Positions 1 through 6,462 of a DNA stretch of 46,232 nucleotides are shown piece after piece (the stretch's first letter is position 1; each line of letters starts with the position of its first letter). The stretch is from JAZRPG01 sp045649105. GTDB lineage: Bacteria; Bacillota; Clostridia; Oscillospirales; JAAYXM01. The position numbers and the translations under genes are program-made. The stretch is from positions 1 through 46,232 of the forward strand of contig JAZRPG010000034.1 of NCBI GenBank assembly GCA_045649105.1. Direction: 5' to 3'. The notes below the pieces were generated by a model. That model did no database searches and was not told where the DNA came from. It saw only the letters and a list, made by a program, of their open reading frames with translations.

Positions 1-135
1 GGCTCACAGAACGACATGGCTACGATCCGACTTGGGTCAATATCAGAAGGAAAGCGCGCGCATCTTGCCGTACTTGATGAAAAATTCAATGCAGTGATGA
101 CGATGGTCGACGGAAAGGTTGTATTCAAGGCATAG
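1..135 (+). CDS. C-terminal end of an amidohydrolase, probably N-acetylglucosamine-6-phosphate deacetylase (partial)
   Basis: The gene enters from outside the window and ends at TAG 133-135, leaving 44 codons. The readable tail has a G-S-I-x-E-G-K-x-A-x-L-x-V-L-D run followed by V-x-T/M-M-V-D-G-K-V-V. This is the usual closing beta-strand segment of metal-dependent amidohydrolases, and it resembles NagA, which removes the acetyl group of GlcNAc-6-phosphate in amino-sugar catabolism. No catalytic residues lie in this fragment, so another amidohydrolase (for example a dihydroorotase-like or adenine deaminase-like protein) cannot be excluded. The next gene starts 212 bases downstream. Confidence 0.55.
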   Translation, partial: GSQNDMATIRLGSISEGKRAHLAVLDEKFNAVMTMVDGKVVFKA

Positions 136-347
136 TTATTATATGCTTCGGGATATAAAATAATAGTATAAGGAGAGTGAAAAAATAATGGACGCAGGCG
201 GTAGTGGAAGCACAGACAACGGGCGAAGTAGGAAAATTGGGCATGCTGCCGCAGTGTGCAGGTCCGTTATAATTCACTGATTCTTTTGCCTGATTGTTGT
301 GCCTTTGCTTCAATAATATACTGAGCGAAAAAGGAGGAAAGGTGACA
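136..347 (+). promoter_or_regulatory. Leader region of mgtE, possibly a structured RNA; contains a 30-codon ORF
   Basis: This 212-base stretch before mgtE holds no obvious gene. It could form a nested fold: AGTG near 203 with CACT near 274, and AACGGG near 218 with TCCGTT near 264, enclosing a GGCA/TGCC hairpin near 240-250. An ORF of 30 codons (188-280) has an AAGGAG about 12 bases upstream, so it might be a leader peptide. MgtE genes are often controlled by the M-box magnesium riboswitch, but I do not find its conserved blocks here. Function is inferred only from position. Confidence 0.3.
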
Positions 348-1697
348 ATGGACGAGAAAAACGCCGCACTCGAGGAGGAAATACTTTCGCTTGTCGAAAT
401 GCGGAAATATTCAGAACTAAGGGAAATTTTAAACACAATAGCTCCGGCAGATATTGCCGGTCTTCTTGATGAATTGCCGAGAGACCGCATGCCGCTTGTC
501 TTCAGGCTTCTTTCAAAGGAGCTCGCGGCAGAGACATTCGTAGAGATGGAGTCAGAGCTTCAGGAGCTTCTTATCCGCGGTTTTTCGGACAGTGAGCTCA
601 AGGCGGTTGTAGATGAGCTGTATGTAGATGATGCTGTTGACCTTGTTGAGGAGATGCCGGCAAATGTCGTGAAGCGTATACTTATGCAGGCTGACCCTGA
701 GATGCGCAAAATGATTAACGAAATACTTAAGTATCCGGATGACAGCGCAGGCAGCATGATGACTACCGAATATGTGGATTTTAAGCCTGAGCTTACCGTC
801 GCCGAGGCGATAAAGCATATCCGCAGAACGGGAGTAGACAAGGAAACGATATACACCTGCTATGTTACGGGTAAGAGCCGCAAGCTTATAGGAACGGTGA
901 GCGTTCAGAAGCTGCTTATGTCGGATGACGAGAAGACGATTGACGAAATAATGGACTCAAATGCGATTTCGGTCCATACGCTTGACGACCAGGAAGATGT
1001 AGCGAATAAATTCAGTAAATACGATCTTATAGCATTGCCTGTTGTGGACCGCGAGGAGAGACTTGTAGGAATAGTCACGGTTGACGACGCAATCGATGTT
1101 ATCCGAGAGGAAGCCACAGAGGATATTGAGATAATGGCGGCTATCACCCCGTCTGACCGACCGTATCTTAAGATGAGCGTGTGGGAGCTGTGGAAGGCTC
1201 GTATACCGTGGCTTATGCTGCTTATGCTTTCCTCCACATTTACCGGCCTTATAATCATGCAATTCGAGTCGGCGCTTGCCGCGACAGGAGTGCTTGCTGC
1301 ATATATTCCCATGCTGATGGGAACGGGAGGAAACTCAGGGAGCCAGTCCTCCGTTGCGGTGATTCGAGGTCTGTCGCTTAAAGAAATCGAATTTTCCGAT
1401 ATATTCAGGGTACAGTGGAAGGAAATCCGCGTGTCTCTGCTCTGCGGAATTGCACTTGCAGCAGCAAATTTCATGAAGCTTATTATTTTTGATTCGGTAA
1501 CAACAGCAGTTGCACTTGTCGTATCACTCGCTCTTATCGTAACTGTGGTATGCGCAAAGTTTGTAGGCTGTTCATTGCCCATTTTGTCGAAAAAAATAGG
1601 CTTTGACCCTGCTGTTATGGCGAGCCCGTTCATCACTACGATAGTGGACTCGATTTCATTGCTGATATATTTTTATATTGCATCCGTCATTCTGTAA
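348..1697 (+). CDS. mgtE: Magnesium transporter MgtE
   Basis: This 449-residue protein is a Mg2+ channel/transporter of the inner membrane. The order is typical of MgtE: an acidic helical N domain (about 1-125), a CBS-domain pair (about 130-255) and a five-helix membrane domain (about 280-449). The family signatures P-M-L-M-G-T-G-G-N-S-G-S-Q and D-P-A-V-M-A-S-P-F are present in the membrane part. In known MgtE proteins the cytosolic domains bind Mg2+ and close the pore when Mg2+ is plentiful. The ATG at 348 was chosen because AAGGAGG lies at 331-337; an in-frame upstream start at 294 has no SD. A hairpin terminator follows, so the gene is probably monocistronic. Confidence 0.95.
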   Translation: MDEKNAALEEEILSLVEMRKYSELREILNTIAPADIAGLLDELPRDRMPLVFRLLSKELAAETFVEMESELQELLIRGFSDSELKAVVDELYVDDAVDLVEEMPANVVKRILMQADPEMRKMINEILKYPDDSAGSMMTTEYVDFKPELTVAEAIKHIRRTGVDKETIYTCYVTGKSRKLIGTVSVQKLLMSDDEKTIDEIMDSNAISVHTLDDQEDVANKFSKYDLIALPVVDREERLVGIVTVDDAIDVIREEATEDIEIMAAITPSDRPYLKMSVWELWKARIPWLMLLMLSSTFTGLIIMQFESALAATGVLAAYIPMLMGTGGNSGSQSSVAVIRGLSLKEIEFSDIFRVQWKEIRVSLLCGIALAAANFMKLIIFDSVTTAVALVVSLALIVTVVCAKFVGCSLPILSKKIGFDPAVMASPFITTIVDSISLLIYFYIASVIL

Positions 1698-1702
1698 TAT
1701 CA

Positions 1703-1742
1703 TTACGCGGAGCCGTATCAGTCAAATACGGCTCCGTAATTT
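1703..1742. terminator. Rho-independent terminator after mgtE
   Basis: An 11-bp perfect stem (CGGAGCCGTAT at 1708-1718 with its complement at 1726-1736) is extended by TTA/TAA pairs and followed by a T-rich stretch. It sits between the convergent genes mgtE and dpaB and may serve both. Confidence 0.8.
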
Positions 1743-1760
1743 ATTGTATGATACAGACTT

Positions 1761-2333
1761 TCAGGTAAGAATCGGCTGAATCTGCTCTTTACTCAGCGCC
1801 GTGCGCAAAGTGGCTGAAATTTGCGACATATCAGCCACAAGAGAGGTGGGCTTTTTTTCGGGATCGTCCTGACCGTAGGGAACAAAAAATATATTTTTCG
1901 TCGAAGATAGAAGTCCGATATTCTTCATGTTTATTCCAAGACCGTCATTAGTGGAAACGGCAATAATGAGCGGGCGGCCGTTGCGCAGATGCGCCTTTGC
2001 CGCCATCGTGACGGGCGTATCGGTTATGCCGCAGGCGAGCTTTGCCAGGGTATTTCCGGTGCATGGAGCAATAATAAGTGCATCAATAAGTTTTTTAGGG
2101 CCGATTGGCTCTGCCTCTGCAATTGTTTTTATGATTTCTTTGCCGCACAGCTCTTCGCAGCGTGATGAAAAATCCTTTGCAGCACCGAAGCGAGTGTCTG
2201 TTGTGTACGCCGCATTTGACATAATAGGAAAAACATCATAGCCTTCGTTTACAAGACGCTCAATTTCAGGAATTACCCTGCTGAAGGTGCAAAATGAACC
2301 GCAGAGGGCAAAGCCGACCGAAATCTTCTTCAC
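1761..2333 (-). CDS. dpaB: Dipicolinate synthase subunit B
   Basis: This 190-residue flavoprotein-like subunit is known with DpaA to oxidise dihydrodipicolinate-derived substrate to dipicolinic acid, the Ca2+ chelator of the spore core. The N-terminus (G-F-A-L-C-G-S-F-C-T-F) and the S-N-A-A-Y-x-T-D-T-R-F-G and A-P-C-T-G-N-T motifs are those of SpoVFB. Length matches the family (about 190-200). Its start overlaps the end of dpaA by four bases, which suggests translational coupling in a two-gene operon made in the mother cell late in sporulation. Presence of the pair indicates an endospore former. Confidence 0.95.
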   Translation of the reverse strand: MKKISVGFALCGSFCTFSRVIPEIERLVNEGYDVFPIMSNAAYTTDTRFGAAKDFSSRCEELCGKEIIKTIAEAEPIGPKKLIDALIIAPCTGNTLAKLACGITDTPVTMAAKAHLRNGRPLIIAVSTNDGLGINMKNIGLLSSTKNIFFVPYGQDDPEKKPTSLVADMSQISATLRTALSKEQIQPILT

Positions 2334-3211
2334 CCTTCAATCCCCCATTCGTTTAAAATATTGTATATTGTATTTTGCATTGCAGCTCCCGCGGAAGCCG
2401 GAGCAACCTTGCCCGGAAGTGAGAGCGCCCATATCGCTTTGATCCCGAGGCGCTCTGCTGCGCGCATGTCAATGCCGCCCGGCTTTGAAGCAAGGTCGAT
2501 GCATATGCAGTTCTGATTCACTTTTTGCAGTTTCTCAGAATCAAGTATGAGTGCAGGCACTGTGTTGAATATAACATCAAAATCACCGAGAGATTCGGAA
2601 ATATCATAAGTCTGAACTGATTTATAACCGTATGCGGAAATCCACGCAAGGTCACCAAACCGGCGTGCGGATGCGGTTACATCGGCGCCCAGTCCTTTGA
2701 GATAGCTTGAGAGAAGCTTTCCTATATGGCCAAAGCCGATGACAAGGCACTTTGAGCCGTGGAGAGTTTTGGAAAGCTCATGCATGGCAAGCTCTATTGC
2801 GCCTTCAGCTGTCGGGACAGCATTCATCACCGTAAATTCTTCACGCTCCAGATAGTCGTAAAGCCGGATTCCGCTTCGTCCTGCTTTTTCAAAAAGCGCA
2901 TTGTTGACCTTGCCGGCAATAACTGTCTGACCTGTATGAAAGAGTGCAAACAAATCATCGATTAAATACGAGTCGGCAGACAGCGGTGCATTAAGGCGGT
3001 CTCCGTCCGTAAGAGCGGGTATCGGAAGCACCACGCAGTCACAATGGCGCGAGAGCTCTGAGAGGTTATCGCCGCGGCTTATATTTTCCGCAAGCGGGCA
3101 TTTGTCAAGCGCGTATGCGCGCACAGTGTGGCCGTCATTTGCAAGGAGAGCGGCAAGCTGTGCCTGACGCATATCGCCGCCTACCAGAGCAAAGCTGAGC
3201 TTTTTATCCAT
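2330..3211 (-). CDS. dpaA: Dipicolinate synthase subunit A
   Basis: This 293-residue NAD(P)-binding dehydrogenase subunit works with DpaB. It has an N-terminal nucleotide-fold segment (F-A-L-V-G-G-D-x-R-Q, about 7-16) typical of SpoVFA and a second Rossmann motif G-F-G-H-I-G-K near residue 158, preceded by the conserved P-T-A-E-G-A-I stretch. The ATG at 3211 has an AAAGGAA SD. In Bacillus the orthologous genes are transcribed by sigma-K; I see no convincing sigma-K promoter in the 130 bases upstream. Confidence 0.95.
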   Translation of the reverse strand: MDKKLSFALVGGDMRQAQLAALLANDGHTVRAYALDKCPLAENISRGDNLSELSRHCDCVVLPIPALTDGDRLNAPLSADSYLIDDLFALFHTGQTVIAGKVNNALFEKAGRSGIRLYDYLEREEFTVMNAVPTAEGAIELAMHELSKTLHGSKCLVIGFGHIGKLLSSYLKGLGADVTASARRFGDLAWISAYGYKSVQTYDISESLGDFDVIFNTVPALILDSEKLQKVNQNCICIDLASKPGGIDMRAAERLGIKAIWALSLPGKVAPASAGAAMQNTIYNILNEWGIEG

Positions 3212-3340
3212 AACAAACCATTCCTTTCCGAGCGGACAAACGGGCTGTCAGTCATTAATTCAGATAATGCTGATAGTTTGACCCCCGGTTTTCCTGTCTC
3301 TCTGTTATCAGTATATTACGTTATGCACTCACATGTGCGC

Positions 3341-3374
3341 AAAAAAAGCAGACGGTTTTTAAAAACCGTCTGCT
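3341..3374 (-). terminator. Rho-independent terminator of the folT-uppP unit
   Basis: A perfect 14-bp stem (3347-3360 with 3361-3374) is followed on the minus strand by a run of seven T's. It lies 12 bases after the uppP stop codon. Confidence 0.9.
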
Positions 3375-3386
3375 TTGACTTTTGTA

Positions 3387-4196
3387 TTATTTTATGAGCA
3401 TAAAATATGCAATGACAACTGCACCGAGGATTATGCGGTAGATACCGAATGCCTTAAAGTCGTGCTTTCTTATATAGCTCATGAGGAATTTTATCGCAAA
3501 TACCGAGACTAAAAATGCCGTAACAAGGCCGACTGCAAGAATTATCAGTTCGTTTCCTGAAAAGGCAAGGCCGAATTTCAAGAGCTTTAAGAGGCTTGCA
3601 CCGAGCATAACAGGGATTGCGAGGAAGAATGAAAACTCTGCCGCAACTCCGCGGGAGGTGCCGACGAGCATTGCGCCGAGGATTGTTGAGCCTGAGCGCG
3701 ATGTCCCCGGGATAAGAGAAAGAACCTGGAACATACCGATTAATAATGCTGTTCTGTAGCTGAGCGTATCAAGTGAATCTATTTTTGCTTTTTTTCGTCT
3801 GCGCTCGATGAGGATAAAAAATATACCGTACACTATAAGCGCAATCGCAACGGGAAGCGGCTTGTAGAAAATGCTTTCAAGATAGTCATCTGCAAGAAGA
3901 CCTATAACCGCTGCAGGTATAACTGCGATTATGACCTTGAACCACAAGCTGTATGTAGCCGCTTTTTCTGCAGACGATTTGTTTTTGGAAAAGGGATTAA
4001 GCTTGTCGAAATAGAGTGTAAGCACGGCAAGAATCGAGCCGAACTGAATCACTACAAGGAACATCTCCCAGAAGCTTTCTGATACATTTAAGGAAACAAA
4101 CTCGTTTGCAAGTATCATATGCCCTGTGCTGCTTACGGGAAGCCACTCTGTAATTCCCTGTATTATGCCGATGATTATGGTCTTGATAATATCCAA
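3387..4196 (-). CDS. uppP: Undecaprenyl-diphosphatase UppP (BacA)
   Basis: This 269-residue polytopic membrane phosphatase converts undecaprenyl diphosphate to the monophosphate, recycling the lipid carrier for peptidoglycan and wall polymers; overproduction is known to give bacitracin tolerance. The two family signatures are visible: I-T-E-W-L-P-V-S-S-T-G-H near the N-terminus and P-G-T-S-R-S-G-S-T in the second half. The start is TTG at 4196, preceded by GGAGGTTGA. The gene lies 51 bases after folT on the same strand with no terminator between, so it is probably read from the folT promoter through the riboswitch. Confidence 0.95.
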   Translation of the reverse strand: MDIIKTIIIGIIQGITEWLPVSSTGHMILANEFVSLNVSESFWEMFLVVIQFGSILAVLTLYFDKLNPFSKNKSSAEKAATYSLWFKVIIAVIPAAVIGLLADDYLESIFYKPLPVAIALIVYGIFFILIERRRKKAKIDSLDTLSYRTALLIGMFQVLSLIPGTSRSGSTILGAMLVGTSRGVAAEFSFFLAIPVMLGASLLKLLKFGLAFSGNELIILAVGLVTAFLVSVFAIKFLMSYIRKHDFKAFGIYRIILGAVVIAYFMLIK

Positions 4197-4247
4197 AAAA
4201 TCAACCTCCGCTTCTTTATATGAGTATATTCAACAGAGCAGAATAAA

Positions 4248-4787
4248 TTACTTTTTTCCGGTCCTTGACAAAATTCTTTCAAATGCTTTCAGAACAAGCC
4301 ATAGGAGGATAATCTCCACGGGAAGAAGCACTATGTTCTTGGTTAAACGGCCTGCGAGCGCTGCGATGTATGCCTTGCCGTAAAGTGTTGAAACCCAGTA
4401 TGTATTAAGCGCAATATTGATAAAAACATTTACAATCGCTTTTGATGCCGCAACTCTCCAGAGCTTAAGCGGGCGTCTGTAAAGGAACAGCGCAAAGATG
4501 ACGCAGGTTAAAACCTTTGATATTGCAAAGCCCGGATGATATGCGCCCATGGGCTTTATGAGAAATCCGATAACATCACATGCGACTGCCGCAATCGCCG
4601 ACGGGACAATGCCGAAGCGGTATGACAGAAGCGCGAGGACAAGGAAGGTAAAGGTGAATTTTTGCGTCGGGTCAGTGTAGACTGATATCATATCAATGAC
4701 GATATACAGTGCAACGAGCGCGGCGCACATCACGAGAGAAGAAACAGAGCGGAGCTCTGCCGCTGAGGATTTGATACGGTTTTGCAT
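4248..4787 (-). CDS. folT: Folate-family ECF transporter S component
   Basis: This protein of about 179 residues has five to six membrane helices. It resembles the substrate-binding S component of an energy-coupling-factor importer for folate: the S-Y-R-F-G-I-V-P-S-A and P-G-F-A-I-S-K segments fit the ECF_S folate family, and the C-terminus is basic. The ECF ATPases and T subunit are not in this window, consistent with a shared energising module elsewhere. The ATG at 4787 has an AAGGAGG SD; a longer frame reaching 4847 lacks one. The tetrahydrofolate riboswitch immediately upstream strongly supports folate as ligand. Confidence 0.88.
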   Translation of the reverse strand: MQNRIKSSAAELRSVSSLVMCAALVALYIVIDMISVYTDPTQKFTFTFLVLALLSYRFGIVPSAIAAVACDVIGFLIKPMGAYHPGFAISKVLTCVIFALFLYRRPLKLWRVAASKAIVNVFINIALNTYWVSTLYGKAYIAALAGRLTKNIVLLPVEIILLWLVLKAFERILSRTGKK

Positions 4788-4858
4788 AAATAAGTCCTCC
4801 TTAATAATAGTTTTTAACAACAAAACCCGGCACAAAGAGGACAGCAAGCCGTATTTTT

Positions 4859-4960
4859 GCAGCGGGATGCGGAAAAATCACGGCAACGCAAAAAGCGCTT
4901 TCGTCCTCGCGACAACTCCCCGTCCGCGAAGCACTTTACCCGAATTTTCCTACTCTGCCT
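4859..4960 (-). promoter_or_regulatory. Tetrahydrofolate (THF) riboswitch
   Basis: Read on the minus strand, the conserved blocks of the THF-I riboswitch appear in order: AGAGTAG, GGTAAAGTG, GGGGAGTTGTC, GACGAA and CCGCATCC. The GGC/GCC-type closing stem and the kissing segments are in the expected places. The element lies about 70 bases upstream of the folT start and just downstream of a strong promoter. It should turn folT and uppP down when reduced folate is high. The decision structure (SD sequestration or termination) was not resolved. Confidence 0.88.
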
Positions 4961-4976
4961 TTTTGTGACGTAAGAA

Positions 4977-5005
4977 AGTATACCACATTTATCGTCATAT
5001 ATCAA
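4977..5005 (-). promoter_or_regulatory. Sigma-A promoter of folT-uppP
   Basis: TTGATA (5000-5005) and TATACT (4977-4982) are separated by 17 bases, just upstream of the riboswitch. Confidence 0.8.
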
Positions 5006-5020
5006 CAGAGAAAAAAGGCT

Positions 5021-5063
5021 AAAAATAAAATCTGCCCCGTGCGGAAAGTATGCACAGGGCAGA
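5021..5063 (-). terminator. Rho-independent terminator of mscL
   Basis: A 12-bp stem with one wobble (5031-5042 with 5052-5063) is followed on the minus strand by TTTTATTTTT. It begins 13 bases after the mscL stop. Confidence 0.85.
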
Positions 5064-5076
5064 AATTTCAGTTAAA

Positions 5077-5502
5077 TTATTGCTTTTTGAGAAGGTCGCG
5101 GATTTCTGAAAGAAGGACAGCTTCTTCGCTCGGCGTCGGTTCCGGCGCGGGAGCGGGCGCGGCCTCTTCCTTCCTGCGGAAGCGGTTTATGATTTTGACG
5201 ACAATAAACAGGCAGAATGCTATTATTATAAAGCTTATAATGCTGTTTATAAACTTGCCGTAGAGAATAGCGTTGACAACAACGCTTCCGTCTGCCGAAG
5301 TTGTCTCTGCGAGCGGGATGGCATAACTTGAGAAGTCGAGCCCGCCGATGAGCCAGCCGACAAAAGGCATGATAATATCATTTACAAGTGAGTCGACAAT
5401 GCCTTTGAATGCGCCGCCGACGACAACGCCTATTGCCATGTCAATGACATTTCCGCGTGAGATGAATTCCTTGAATTCTTCAATGAATTTAATCTTTTTC
5501 AT
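5077..5502 (-). CDS. mscL: Large-conductance mechanosensitive channel MscL
   Basis: This 141-residue protein opens under membrane tension to release solutes during hypo-osmotic shock. The amphipathic start (K-F-I-E-E-F-K-E-F-I-S-R-G-N-V-I-D-M-A) and the first pore helix (G-V-V-V-G-G-A-F) are classic MscL. A second membrane helix (about 90-112) and an acidic/proline-rich cytoplasmic tail (A-P-A-P-A-P-E-P) follow. Length is normal. It is a single-gene unit with its own promoter (5540-5568) and terminator. Confidence 0.97.
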   Translation of the reverse strand: MKKIKFIEEFKEFISRGNVIDMAIGVVVGGAFKGIVDSLVNDIIMPFVGWLIGGLDFSSYAIPLAETTSADGSVVVNAILYGKFINSIISFIIIAFCLFIVVKIINRFRRKEEAAPAPAPEPTPSEEAVLLSEIRDLLKKQ

Positions 5503-5539
5503 ATGTAATCCCCCAACTTATGTTATCTGTATTGCTTAT

Positions 5540-5568
5540 ATTATAACCAAAAAAATGAGGTGCGTCAA
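5540..5568 (-). promoter_or_regulatory. Sigma-A promoter of mscL
   Basis: TTGACG (5563-5568) and TATAAT (5540-5545) are separated by 17 bases on the minus strand, 38 bases before the mscL start. Confidence 0.8.
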
Positions 5569-5578
5569 CCGTCGCAAA

Positions 5579-6157
5579 TCAGTTTCGGTGGAGAACGACA
5601 TTTGTCACTAAATCATTTTCCGTATGAATCATGAAGCTGCTTGCGTCCTCGTTGTACCAGCAGTAGATTTTTTTCGTGCTGAGCGGGCCGTCGGGAAGGA
5701 AATTGCAGGAAATTTCGAGCGGCATGGAACCCATGACTTCTTTTGCGGCAGAGACGGTCATGTCATTTTTAATAAGAGGGATTTTGTTTTCGTCAAACCG
5801 TCCGGAAAAAGGGACGAGATTTCTTTTTGTATTAAAGTACAGCGTTTTTGTCAATACAACGTCTCCGTCATATATTACAGTTACGCCGGCGGATTTTTTG
5901 TCGTTAAAATAGTTCAGATATTTTATCCTGCCGAACTCGTCATACACAGGCTCGCCGCTTCCGAGCTTAGCCTCAAGCTCTGCTGCTGTCATTCCGCGCT
6001 CAACGGCGTTATACATCGAATAGACCTCTTCGACGGATTCCGGCGCGGGAAGGTTTGAATCAGGAGTATCGGCAACATTTTCGTATTCAGACGGGAGGCA
6101 TGAAGTAAGCATAAGAAGAAGCATGGATAAGATGAGAAGAAAAGCGGTTTTTTTCAT
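5579..6157 (-). CDS. Predicted lipoprotein with two BamE-like motifs
   Basis: The product has 192 residues. The N-terminus is a lipoprotein signal: two lysines, a leucine-rich core and the lipobox L-T-S-C near residue 20, so the mature protein should be anchored outside the membrane. The body has two weakly similar segments, R-G-M-T-A-A-E-L-E-A-K-L-G and K-N-D-M-T-V-S-A-A-K-E-V-M-G, of the kind seen in BamE/SmpA-like and beta-lactamase-inhibitor-like folds. I chose ATG 6157 because GGAG lies nine bases upstream; ATG 6166 would touch the SD. No function is assigned. Confidence 0.75.
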   Translation of the reverse strand: MKKTAFLLILSMLLLMLTSCLPSEYENVADTPDSNLPAPESVEEVYSMYNAVERGMTAAELEAKLGSGEPVYDEFGRIKYLNYFNDKKSAGVTVIYDGDVVLTKTLYFNTKRNLVPFSGRFDENKIPLIKNDMTVSAAKEVMGSMPLEISCNFLPDGPLSTKKIYCWYNEDASSFMIHTENDLVTNVVLHRN

Positions 6158-6261
6158 TTTTAACATCTCCGTTTTTAAAATTTTTCCACAAACTTCCGCG
6201 AAATAATGCGGAGTTTTGGAGATAATAAGGTTGAGGAAGAGGAAAGGAAAGTGATTGATTT

Positions 6262-6429
6262 ATGAATCCGTTTTACAAAGGAATGACGGCAGGAATAATA
6301 GTCGGGAGCACTCTTGCACTTACAATTGTGCCGAAGGAGCGCAAAACAGCCAAAAGCATAAAGCGCAATACGGGAAAAATGCTGAAAACAGCAGGAAGTG
6401 TAATCGACAGTCTCCAGTCGATGATGTAA
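6262..6429 (+). CDS. Small membrane-associated protein, 55 residues
   Basis: An ATG at 6262 opens 55 codons ending in TAA 6427-6429. The predicted peptide begins M-N-P-F-Y-K-G-M-T-A-G, has one hydrophobic stretch (I-I-V-G-S-T-L-A-L-T-I-V, about 12-23) and then a basic, lysine-rich tail. This shape is common among small clostridial membrane proteins related to the YtxH type. The SD is modest (AGGAAAGG-rich, about 13 bases upstream). It stands alone between two minus-strand genes. Coding is supported by composition and fold shape only. Confidence 0.6.
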   Translation: MNPFYKGMTAGIIVGSTLALTIVPKERKTAKSIKRNTGKMLKTAGSVIDSLQSMM

Positions 6430-6439
6430 CGGAATACGG

Positions 6440-6461
6440 CGGCGGGGAAAAATCCCCGTCG
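6440..6461. terminator. Possible terminator hairpin between convergent genes
   Basis: A short GC-rich stem (GGCGGGG with CCCCGTC, 6441-6460) with an A-rich loop lies between the 55-aa gene and the RACo-like gene. No clear T tract follows on either strand, so termination is uncertain. Confidence 0.35.
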
Positions 6462-6462
6462 T

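Noticed and set aside
136..347. M-box magnesium riboswitch before mgtE
   Set aside because: The conserved AGGTGAGGCTCCT and GCTGCTGCCC-type blocks were not found by eye.
905..1636. Long open frame antisense to mgtE
   Set aside because: It is a shadow of a well-supported coding frame, with no SD and low-complexity Ser-rich translation.
3212..3330. Sigma-K promoter upstream of dpaA
   Set aside because: A CATAACGTA fits the -10 pattern on the minus strand, but no acceptable -35 lies at the right distance.
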